Positions 11,401-39,286 of a stretch of 60,000 nt of DNA are shown here, in pieces. Source of the stretch: Bugula neritina. Taxonomy: Eukaryota; Bryozoa; Gymnolaemata; Cheilostomatida; Bugulidae. The stretch lies in assembly GCA_964035545.1 (NCBI GenBank), contig OZ037768.1, forward strand, positions 9,851,241-9,911,240. Reading direction: 5' to 3'. The position numbers and the translations under genes were made by a program. The notes under the pieces were generated by a model. It saw only the letters and a list, made by a program, of their open reading frames with translations. It was not told where the DNA came from and ran no database searches. Numbering within the stretch: position 1 is the first letter of the stretch; each line of letters begins with the position of its first letter.

Positions 11401-13106
11401 AACATAATATAGTACAATATAATATAGTATACTATAATATATTGAAATACAATATAATATAATACAATATAATATAATACAATATAATATAATACAATAT
11501 AATGTAATATAATACAATATAATATAATACAATATAATGTAATATAATACAATATAATATAATACAATATAATATAATACAATATAATGTAATACAATAC
11601 AATATAATAAAGTATGATATAATATAATTATTCAATTAATTAATAATTATCTAGTTATTAATTAATTATCAATAATTAATAATACACAACATGTTGTAAC
11701 TTATTATTATAATACACCATGAAAATATGGTCATGTAGGGATACCAACCATGAAGTAAGACAACTCTGTTGCAGCATATAATATTTTTATCAATATTCTT
11801 ATCACTATACATCAACATTGTCATGGCGTAGTTTAGTATATCTTCTTTTACTGACGACTCAAATATTAAACTTTCCCAAACACCTGTAAAACAATATACA
11901 TAGTGGTCATTACAATGTATCGCTTGAAAATTATACAATGTAACAGAAGGTAATACCTGTACATAACTAAATAAATATACAATGTGTTTAATATAATATG
12001 CGTAATGTAAAATGTGTATTGCAATTTGCGTAATGCATTATATAATGCAATACATAATAAAATATAATGCTTGCTCAAATATAGTAACACTTGAATTTTA
12101 CCATCAAATTCCTTATTAGGAAGAATCCAATGTTTAGCTGTCACGGTCTCTTCCTCTTCCCAATCTTGTGTGAAATGTTTGCTTTCATTAGATTGATAGG
12201 TGTGAATCTGATACCTGGTGTCAGCAGCCTGTAATATGTGTCAACACAAATGTATCAGCATATAATATTGAATAGTAACGCTTTTGTACAGCCCACTCTC
12301 TGTATCTATATACTGCGTTATTAGTATAATATATGTAACTAACATTTTTATTTAGTGAGAAGTTGCTACAAAATCTATGGAAGAACATGCAATTTATTAT
12401 TATACTGTCACAAATAAACTTAATATATAAAACAGTCTAAGTAGTTTGGCACTATAAAATATTGACACTAAAATATAATTATTTTAATACACTGCCTCAC
12501 TGGGCACACTGTAAAAAGAATTTAATATCTTTAACTAAACACCTACTTAATTCTAATGCATATGGAAACAATAAGCCACTTTGCTGATATGTTTGAAACA
12601 CTAGCAAAATATGAATGATATGAATATATTTTGATAGCATGGCAAAACACGACAGTAAATAGAATTATACGTAGCCAATAATGCATACAGATTTTTTCTC
12701 TTCTGTTTTTGGAGGATATATAGTGATTGACTCAATGTGCGTCTTCAAATATGCATCATTCTTATATGGTACTGTAACATCCAGTGCATTTCTTTTCTTT
12801 AACAACACCTTCAGCCGATTCTTGAGGTCACGAACTCTAGCCGAGCTGTAAGAGTTTATAGTTTTACAATTCAAAACTAAAACTTTTTAATCTAAGGTTT
12901 CAATTTGACTTCCTTGCATATACATTTTTTAACAGATGCAGCTGTTGTGTGGTGATTAGTGTTGGCGAATGTTGTGATGCAAAAACAAGTAAAAAAGTTG
13001 AAACATTAGAAATATTTGTATGCTAATGATCCTACCTTTTAGAAAAAGCACACACTTCTACATGACACAAGTTTTTAGGACACTCTAAAGCTTTTATTGT
13101 GGACAT
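8410..13106 (-). CDS. TRIP13: Pachytene checkpoint protein 2 homolog, AAA+ ATPase (TRIP13/PCH2)
   Basis: Ten exons in transcript order: 13106-13036, 12845-12689, 12228-12102, 11883-11749, 11151-11015, 10587-10394, 9906-9753, 9317-9199, 8849-8780, 8514-8410. They total 1269 nt (422 aa), close to the usual ~430. TRIP13 remodels HORMA-domain proteins such as MAD2 and HORMADs, in checkpoint silencing and meiosis. Visible landmarks: the N-terminal HVEV strand; the WESLIF...LLHG approach to the P-loop; Walker [35 protein letters not shown]; Walker [13 protein letters not shown]; sensor-1 [20 protein letters not shown]; and sensor-2 [11 protein letters not shown]. The start is the Met at 13106; the upstream frame in that exon is open, so an extra 5' exon cannot be excluded. 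The stop is 144 bp from that of the convergent lectin gene. Confidence 0.95.
10809..10926. repeat. Tandem repeat of CATATGCTTA/TATATGCTTA units in a TRIP13 intron
   Basis: About ten copies of a 10-bp unit alternating CATATGCTTA and TATATGCTTA. It is an alternating purine-pyrimidine-rich microsatellite in the intron between TRIP13 exons 5 and 6. Confidence 0.85.
11211..11615. repeat. AT-only satellite of AATATAATATAATAC-like units in a TRIP13 intron
   Basis: Roughly 400 bp made of 5-bp steps (AATAT, AATAC, AATGT) that group into 10-15-bp higher-order units. It occupies most of the intron between TRIP13 exons 4 and 5. The open frames it creates are Tyr/Ile/Leu repeats with no biological meaning. 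Confidence 0.85.
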
Positions 13107-13626
13107 GGAGTGCTCCTCTGTATCGTACCTCAACTTCTGCAGTGAACTTCCTGTCTGAAACAAGTTACATACTAAACTGATCACATGACCAACTTTATTT
13201 GGGGAGTACTTTTTACAATATATTGAGTGCATAGTATAGTTTCAGCTATAATAATTAGCCATATAGTTAATTATACAGCTGCTACACTTCTGACTGACAG
13301 TAAATTTAGTTTTAATGATAGTTGCAAATATTGCAGCTTCTCCAGTTTATCTTGTTGTATACACACAGTGTGTAAAGTAATTTCCTCACACTTTACTTTT
13401 TTATTTTATTTTGGTAAACTACAGACTTTTTCTCTAGTCACACAAGTGACATGGTATAACAACTTCAAAGTAGTTCAGAAAAAAGTTAAAATATATGCAT
13501 AAATTTTTAGACTTCCAATAAATCTTGGTGGGGTTTGCTATATGTTAAAAAAGCAACCAATGGGTGGTTGTCCTTTCTAGCAAGACGTAAAAACTCTTGG
13601 CATACCCTATGAGTCAAAGCTATTTC

Positions 13627-31602
<17,976 letters not shown>

Positions 31603-32787
31603 TGCAGTATATTTGAATGAACCGCTTATAAACAGCAGCACGACAAACTTTCAGCATTTCGCACCGTCATACTTATTTTAAAAGAGTGACATTTTATAAT
31701 GCAGTGGCAGTTTATATCCGTACTAACATAATTAAAGCTAATGAAGTTTACTTTTCACTGACCGATTCTAATGGAATAAATTTTGATAATTTTCAAGGAA
31801 AAGCAATGTATAGTTTGTAAAAAGCTTGTTTGCAATAATGAAGGTATTAAGTCACAAACCATTAATTTTGTACACTTTTTTCAAAATAATAGTGTAAAGG
31901 CATAATATGACTGAGTTAAAAAATTATAACCAATTTTTATGAATAAGCAACATAGCCAAGCTAACCTTGAGCCACTATTACATTTTTATTGAAACTTAAG
32001 CTAGAATATACAGACTGCTCAATAGTACTTGTTAACTTATCAATTGGATTTATAACAAGATATAGGCCTACTCAAATTTCACATTTTGTTTTTCACACTT
32101 GGTAAATTGAAACTTTTTTGTCTTTCTTCATTGCATGAGCATTGTGCAACCCTACAAAAGAAGAAAATGCTGGTTTGTTGAGTAATTTTTTCATAGCTGA
32201 ATCATCAGCTATGAAAGATGACAGAACTGAAATAATACGGAATTGCAGGTATATGAGGACAAAATTATAGATGCTAGACCTAATATTCTGGTAGTTTAAC
32301 ATAATTTGGAAACAATGATTAGATATTGTTATTGCTGTCTATGGTATAAACTTTTGTTTGAAGGAAAAACATCAAGATTTGGATTATGCTACACAAGTGC
32401 AGTTGTAGAACCTTCTGCATGGTTATTGTGGTCTAAACAAAAGCTTTCACCAGTTTATAAAATTATAGACTATAGGGTATTGCAGTGCATTTGTTATTTT
32501 TTGTTGAGCGTCTATTTTTTTCCCAAATGCTAAAAAATAAAAGTGAACACAATATACATCAAATTGACAGGACATACTAAATTCACCACACTCTCTCCCC
32601 AATGAAACATACCTTCTTTCCGATAAAAAAAACATGAAAAAGTAACGAAAATAAAAAATATATAAAATAAACAAGGAAACACACAAAAACAATATAAATG
32701 TATAAGTATAGGTAAAAACACACTAAAATAATGAGAAATATGTGATTGTTTATGCATGCGAGAAGGGACTTGAGATAAGGAGCCCCC
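31603..32787. other. Intergenic AT-rich sequence upstream of the mosaic receptor
   Basis: Presumed promoter and 5' UTR side of the mosaic gene (start codon at 31602). I see no additional exon. Short open frames at 32300-32860 are AT-driven or overlap the zinc-finger ORF antisense. Confidence 0.4.
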
Positions 32788-33678
32788 TTAATATAACGCT
32801 GACCACACCGCCTGCTGCAGCTGTTGGAGGTCGCGTCGCAGCTTCTCCACCTCATCCATACTTTTTTCTAAGCCGCGGGACAGGGTGCTTAGGCTGTCTT
32901 CCAGTGCCTGGGCTTGCTGGGGGGATACTCCTGTCTGTCTGCTATAAGGAGAACCTTGGAATTCCGGCCTCGCCCTCCACTCTTCCCGCCGTCGGTGCTG
33001 GTGCCTGTCATCAGTCCCTGCTGTCCTCTCATGAGTACTTCGTCGGGCTGGTGTGTCCATTGGGAGATGACGATTTCTGTGGGACTCCTTTTGTCCTGGG
33101 GCAACAGGACTATCCTTCATTTGCTCCACCACTACTGGTAGGAGGTGGGTGGATGGGAGATCCGGTTTCCTGTGTGGGTTTTCTTCCTCTACAGCGCCTC
33201 TCTGTGCCGGCCGGCACTGCGGAAAACCTTGCAGCAATAGCCACCTCTTCCAAGCATCGCCCACATAAGGCAAGATGAGATCTCTGAATTCCACGAAGTT
33301 GGTGGCATCCACTACAAAAACTTTGCCCATGTAGCAGCGGGCTATGCGCTGATGTTTCAGCACATAGTCCCGCTGATAATTAAATTCTTCACACGGGCAG
33401 TAGATGATGGTGAAATGCTGGGGCACATGAACCCTAAGGCGTCGGTGTGATGAGAATTGTTTTCCACACTGGAGGCATTGGATGTTGTTGGGTCCGCCAC
33501 AGGCCTCCTCAATCTGCTGGCGGGTTTGTTCAGATGTCCAGTTAGGTCTGGAGTCTAGGATCTGAGGCAGTTCCAACTCGCCAGCTACCGTATCCCAGCC
33601 AGGCTCTATTTTAACTTCAAGGGTTGTCATCGGGTGGCTATCAGAATTCGGCATCTGGTTTTCGGAGTCAGGCTGCAC
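32788..33678 (-). CDS. Intronless zinc-finger protein with C-terminal coiled coil, possibly transposon-derived
   Basis: An uninterrupted 296-residue frame, clearly more GC-rich than everything around it. Residues about 73-95 form a classical C2H2 finger (CLQCGKQFSSHRRLRVHVPQH). About 20 residues later is a variant finger, Cys-X-Cys-X12-His-X5-Cys. A hydrophobic/acidic block follows (VDATNFVEFRDLILPYVGD), then a long Pro/Arg-rich low-complexity region and a terminal heptad-rich helix (LEKSMDEVEKLRRDLQQLQQ). The N-terminus has a VKIEP motif typical of SUMO sites in zinc-finger proteins. I do not recognise a named family. Single-exon structure, skewed composition and isolation suggest a retrocopy or an accessory ORF of a mobile element. 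No terminal repeats were found around it. Confidence 0.65.
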   Translation of the reverse strand: MQPDSENQMPNSDSHPMTTLEVKIEPGWDTVAGELELPQILDSRPNWTSEQTRQQIEEACGGPNNIQCLQCGKQFSSHRRLRVHVPQHFTIIYCPCEEFNYQRDYVLKHQRIARCYMGKVFVVDATNFVEFRDLILPYVGDAWKRWLLLQGFPQCRPAQRGAVEEENPHRKPDLPSTHLLPVVVEQMKDSPVAPGQKESHRNRHLPMDTPARRSTHERTAGTDDRHQHRRREEWRARPEFQGSPYSRQTGVSPQQAQALEDSLSTLSRGLEKSMDEVEKLRRDLQQLQQAVWSALY

Positions 33679-34374
33679 CTGTAATGTCCGTATTGACTTA
33701 TATAGATGGAAAACCTCTCGTGAAACGGATGTACCAATTCTGTCAAATCAGACATCTGAATCACCCGTCCGATCTTGAGTCGATATTCATACCCAAATCA
33801 GACTTCCGTTTTCTACCGATTACAAAGAAAAACGAGAATAACGCAAGGTACGATTTAATAACATTAGTAGTGCCAAAGTCAGTTAATGGCGGGCAATAAA
33901 TCTGGTACAAAGGGTTTGTGGAAGTTTCAAGTAAGAATATTAAGTTTTATCTGTTTACAACAGTATCAGAAAGCTACCTTGGTTAGGGTAACACATCAAG
34001 TGGATAATTTTTGTAACAACGTGGTAATTAATAATGGAATTATAATGAAGTAATGAGTGGTCTGTGGCCTATGGTAAAATAACACGTTATTATGCAAGAT
34101 GTTCCGGATTTAAATGGCTAAAACTAAGCTGAAAACAGGTGGAGAACATTACAAAAATCTAGCAATAATATACCAGAATTATCTGCGCTGTCGCGAAATA
34201 GTTAACAATTGAAACTAAAATAGCTCAAATATAAAAATCATCATAGAGCAGTTCATTAACTATTGTCAATTACTTTTTAGTAAAAATTATTTATAATTAT
34301 ATTTATAATAAAACCGCGTGATTAGAAAACGGGAACAGGAACTCGTTCATTTCTGGTGTCAACGCATTTCAACC
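33679..34374. other. Intergenic sequence
   Basis: A 92-codon plus-strand frame (33624-33899) overlaps the start of the zinc-finger ORF. It has no domain or splice context that I can support. No other feature is visible. Confidence 0.4.
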
Positions 34375-34592
34375 TAGTCACGGGTGCGTTCAGATTTATT
34401 GAGTAAATGATTTTGCAGCTTCGAGTTGATGGTGAATGGGTGAAATAGGTTGCGGTTCCAGAGTTTAAAGCTGGGGATTTTGATAGCCCCTCCCAACTTT
34501 AAACTCAAGGTCTGCAAACTATTACACTCATTCACCAGTAACTCCGAGCTGTTTATAAAGCTATTTCCAGTAAACACTGCACTCACGTCGTG
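34375..34592. repeat. Long imperfect foldback hairpin (about 105-nt arms)
   Basis: The left arm (about 34375-34480) and right arm (about 34487-34592) are reverse complements over their whole length. Exact pieces include GAGTTTAAAG with CTTTAAACTC, TGGTGAATG with CATTCACCA, and CAGCT with AGCTG, all aligned on one centre near 34483. There is no indel in the inner 68-nt half-arms. The outer part carries small gaps. Both strands encode similar short peptides, as expected of a palindrome. Confidence 0.75.
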
Positions 34593-34789
34593 GAGTTGGT
34601 GGCCTTACAATTTTGCTTTCCGCTTACTTTGCATTAGTTTTCCTCCTGCATGATTTAATCAACTTTATAAAGGTATATAGTGTGTTGGAACCTACAGTGG
34701 CTTCAACCTTCAATATAAATTATAATTTAAAAACACAATCACGAGACAGGGATCAGCCTCGGGTATCTGCATTGCGGTATTGGTAATCT

Positions 34790-35240
34790 TAAAGTTAATC
34801 TAATCTTAATATTTTACTTTTACTTTTAGTTTTACTTTATCATCATGTTATACTAATACTTATTGTTTTCGTTAAAGTACAAATTGAAGTTATACTTGAA
34901 GTTACTTTTATTTACATAAAAGTCAAAAGTAGAGTTAGTTCACTATCTCTAAGTCTAAGACTTAAGACTAAGAGTAAGCCTTACACTTACAGTTTGAGTT
35001 TTACTCTTTTAGTCTGACTTTGAGTATTAGTTAGCGTTACTATTATAATTACTATTAGTATTACGATTAATATATTACTATAACTATTAGTATCACTACT
35101 ATTACCGCTGCTGCTGCTACTACTACCACTAGTACTAGTAGTACTGGCAGTAGTTAAGTTAAAGTTACAATAGTCAAACTCAATGTCATAGTGATAGTGT
35201 TATAAAATAAAATATAATTATATCATAACTATAAGCATAA
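34790..35240. repeat. Cryptically simple TA/TAC/CTG-rich sequence
   Basis: Degenerate runs of TTACTTT, ACTTAAGAC, ATTAGTATTAC and, at 35104-35150, CTG/CTA/CCACTAGTACTAG trinucleotide steps. No gene is visible from here to 35883. Confidence 0.55.
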
Positions 35241-35883
35241 CATAAACTATTAGTTAAATCTTAGTAGTTATGTGTTTTACTCTTCTTGGCATACACTTAT
35301 AGCCATGTTCAACTCACCTTGTTACCCACCTATTAACAATTAGATGCGTTAATTTTTAAAGAAGCAATGAAGTTAGAGCGAATTGAGGGGGCATTTGCTA
35401 ACAATACTGATTTTCTGTATGCCCTCTAATAGTGTTGTGGTGATTCTAATGCATGTCACAAAGTTTTTCCAAAGAGCTACTTGCTAGCATTTTAAGGCTG
35501 TTTTCGTTATTTTCTATTTCTTTGCTAGCTCTAAGTTGTAAATGACTTGCAGTCATTAATTTTTTCTAGAAGCAAGTGTCAAGCATGTGTAATCCATTTC
35601 ATTTTCACTACATTGTTAATTTTATTGGTTAAGACAAAACAAGTGATATCAAATTTATTGTGCTCTCCGATGGGTGTAACATCGGATTAGCTAATTGGTT
35701 TGACACATGATCATAACTTTCAAAAAGTATTTTTGCAAAAGAAAATTTTACAAGACCGTGATTTTATATCATTGAATTTTTTGCCGTGTTGACATGTTGT
35801 TCATATTTTTAGAGCCCCAAGGGTAATCTTAGCAGTACTTCACCTATTGACAATCTTCGACACCAAACACCTTATACAGGACA

Positions 35884-36636
35884 ATGATTGGGAAAACACT
35901 AATCAAAACAGTAGTTACTATTAGCGCTTTTCTAATCTTGCATGCAGCTGAGTTGAATGGTGATAGTTCTACTGTTGCTTCACCATCTCCCTCTACAAAC
36001 AACAACCATGCAGTGTCTACTATCGCAAGCGTTGAGAATAGAGTAAACTGTTCGAATGGAACTGATGAATTTACAAACACTTCATGCGTGCTCACAACGT
36101 TAACACCACAGAATTCTCCTAAATATAATATTCTGGGAATAACGGATAGGAACTTTCAAATGTATCTCCGAGCATTCTATGTTGTAATAGCAGTCACTGG
36201 ATTGATTGTCATTTATCTGGTTGTAAAAACAGTAATGTAAGTGGCATTCTCTTTGTTCATGCATTGCATATATTATATATTTATATTTAAAGTGTAATAC
36301 AAACTCACTCGTGAGAACTCCTGATGGAAAAGTTTTTCTAACCAAGCTAAGGATTTGTTTTTTGCTGTAGCAAAGGAGCAATTACTAAGCCAGTGCTCTA
36401 ACTACTAGACCACGGCACTCCCCTCAACATATGTGTGATGCTTTCTGTTATTTCTAAATTATACATCCCATAAATTTTCTGTACTCTAACTATGTTGTAA
36501 TTTTAGTGTTCGAAAAAAGAAGAAAAAGACTCGCCGTTATGATGTGTTGGATGAAGAGCATTTGCGTCTACAAAATTTAGATGACGAAGACGAAGAGGAT
36601 TTATTTGATCAGTCGCAGCAAAGAAGGCTGATATGA
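35884..36636 (+). CDS. FAM174 family single-pass membrane protein
   Basis: Two exons, 35884-36236 and 36507-36636, joined in phase 2, encode 160 residues. An N-terminal signal peptide (about 1-22, MIGKTLIKTVVTISAFLILH) is followed by a Ser/Thr/Asn-rich lumenal region with several N-glycosylation sequons. A juxtamembrane RAFYVVIAVTGLIVIYLVV helix is the family hallmark. A short basic stop-transfer KKKKKTRRYDVLDEE and an acidic cytoplasmic tail (DDEDEEDLFD) follow. FAM174 proteins are type I membrane proteins of the secretory pathway whose molecular role is still loosely defined. A versus B cannot be assigned. The intron contains a SINE copy (about 36300-36422). Confidence 0.9.
36300..36422 (-). 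mobile_element. tRNA-derived SINE, family A, internally deleted copy
   Basis: On the minus strand it reads GTGGTCTAGTAGTTAGAGCA (box A region), then AATTGCTCC, then AATCCTTAGCTTGGTTAGAA and TTCTCACGAGTGAG. It aligns with the full-length copy at 44795-45009 but lacks the box B segment and the part after it. It sits in the FAM174 intron, ending about 85 bp before the exon 2 acceptor. Confidence 0.7.
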
Positions 36637-39286
36637 TTACAGCCGATGCTTGCGCATGACCTTGAATATAAAATTTTTTTCTCAAAACGTACTATTTTTG
36701 TGACACTAACTATCCTTATGGGCTAATAGGATATTTCATTCTAGTCAATCATTTTATACTCTACTAGTAGTAGCTGGGGTCTGGTACAAAGTATATTCAT
36801 GGGATTATAGCTGGACTTTGATTACAGTTTGGACATTTGCCTAATGATATTTATTTCATACATTATTAAAAACTCATTGTAGAGATGGTGAAAGTAATCT
36901 ATCAAATGATGTTTCTCATGTGATTAGTAGACTGACTATTAGGCTGGCTATATCCTACCAGCACTATTTATTTTAAACTGTTACTGCAGCTGTGCTCTAG
37001 CAATCATGGTACCCTACCATTGCTCCTATTTGTGCAAATGTTTCAAACTGATATTATTCAACTGTTTTGACACACTCTTCTATATTTTAGTGGGCAAAAT
37101 GTTGAATATTTTTTGCAAAATATGTCTTTATTATAACTATCGCTCCAAATTTCATAGTTAGATTTGCAACACACTACATTTTATTATGTATGTTCTATTA
37201 AATACATTATTATTTTTAGTATATATTCTTTTCAGAATGGTAAGTTGCCAGCATTAAATTTCATTTACACTTCTTACTTATAATATAATGTAGCTAAAAC
37301 TATTTGTTTATGGTTTTTAGGTATCTGGTAACAATAAATACTTGTATCTGCTAACAGTTGCACACAATACTCTAAATAATATTTAAGTTTTACTATTTAC
37401 CATGTAGCATATATGCAATACTTCTAACAAAATATACAATACCATAGAGGAAGTGGGTATAGAATTGTATGACTTTTAAGGTTAGGATTGTCGGAGCTCT
37501 CCATTGAATCATCAACTTTTATAAAACATTTCAGTCTATTGTGTAATTTTAATGCATGTGGCGCTGTAGGTGTAAAGGTTAGGCAATAGCTGAATTGTCT
37601 TCAAATTAAGTTAGACGAATCCTGTATCTTAATAAATTTATTCATGATTCCACCAGCTTGGCAAAATATAGGTTTTTGAAATAGACATTTATATGGAGCT
37701 TCCTTATTGCACTATACCATTACTATAAATAGAAATCTCCAGCTGCTTACTCTAAGAATGCAATATGCCATACAGTTTGCTATAGGTCTATATTGCGCAA
37801 GACTAATGATAAAAATAAACACATTCTTTTAATCAAATTCCAAAAGGCAGTTTAAACTTTTGAGTTGCATCCTCATTGTGGTTAAGCCTTTTTAATATAA
37901 TTTATAATTTGATCTATATACCCAATATTATACTTGGTATTATAAAAGTTGGTAAAACATTCATTTATATTATAATTTCACAAAACTGCCATGCAGCTAA
38001 AACATTATGCTTATAATAACCGAATAGCATTACCCTAACTTACACCACTGGAATTATCCCACCTTGTACTTTGTAACCTTCATTACACTTTATAGAGAAG
38101 AAATTGCTTTATATTAAGTACATTATAATAAATATATCTGCTTTTATCATATGCTGCTAATTTGTGAATAATATAGTAACACATTCAATTGGCATGGTAT
38201 TATTATATTATCTTTCTCAATAACTCTTGCTATAATGTCTTGCTTTATGCCCATGCTTTAAAGATGTGAACCCTCATAAGCCTATAATATGGTGAAACTT
38301 TAATTTCAGTGAAGTCATGCCCAACTCTACCACAATGCAATTGCAGAGCTTGAAACCCATGAAACTGTTTAGTTAACTATTTTTCAAAGGAAGGTTACAT
38401 GAGGTCAAAGGTAATGCTAGAAACTGTCAATAAACTGAGTCACTTCCAAAGTTCATTTTTTACATGTCAGGTTTCAAATATCTTTGCAAAACTTGTCTTT
38501 AAATACGAATTGCTTGGGCAGCTACTGTAAAAAAAGTTAAAGCTTTCACTTTTTTAATATTTAATAACATGTTGAGGTAAAGTTATTTCCTCAAATATGT
38601 ACGCTTATCATTAGCTGTAACCATTGGAGAGAATTGTGTTGACATTATCCCATGGGTGTTATTACGTATAGATTTTCATATCTTATCTTCGTATGGTAGT
38701 CATTGAAAAGTAAATTATTATTTTAAATACACACTCTTACTGCATGATCTTAAGGCAGCACATGCTCATGCAAGGCAGGTATCTCATGAAGCTTAATCAA
38801 TATTTACAGTAGTTAATATAACGTATAGTATATAGCATTCACTTCGTATCTGCCTGTCTGACAACTGGGTGTATTAATATTTTAGGTTATTTACAGTCTC
38901 ACTATTTCACTTGCTGTTGGCTTATTTCTTATTTACAGTGATCAATTACAGCACTATAACTTTCAACTGTTCCTTGTAGGTAAGTTTTGCTACTTCATCA
39001 TTCAAAGTGCAGTTTAAGCAAAAAGCATAAGCAACAGTAATTATTGTTTCTAATTGCAATTTGAATTGTTTTAAGCTCAAATTTTTTTTCCCAATTACGG
39101 TGCTAAACTGTCAATATTTATACTCCTTAGATAGTTCATTGGTGTATATATATTTTACAGTAATATTATATCAATATGCAAGGCCACCTTAGAAATAAAA
39201 GTATATTAAAGTAAGCACTTATTCATTAAAAATGGCAAATAAGTTTTGAACCATCAAATTTCTAGTTGTAAGTGACAACAAGTAAA
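36637..39286. other. Intergenic AT-rich sequence between FAM174 and the LRRC74-like gene
   Basis: About 2.6 kb with dense stops. I see the 3' flank of FAM174 and nothing coding. No repeat family that I can name was found. Confidence 0.45.

Noticed and set aside
10997-11635. Several Tyr/Ile/Leu-rich frames of 60-120 codons on the minus strand
   Set aside because: They are products of the A/T-only satellite. Only the TRIP13 Walker A exon (11151-11015) in this stretch is real.
32742-33278. A 178-codon plus-strand open frame
   Set aside because: It is antisense to the zinc-finger ORF and owes its openness to that GC-rich region. It shows no domain or coding logic.
33624-33899. A 91-codon plus-strand frame next to the zinc-finger ORF
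   Set aside because: Its first part is antisense to the zinc-finger start, and I could find no splice site, domain or composition support.
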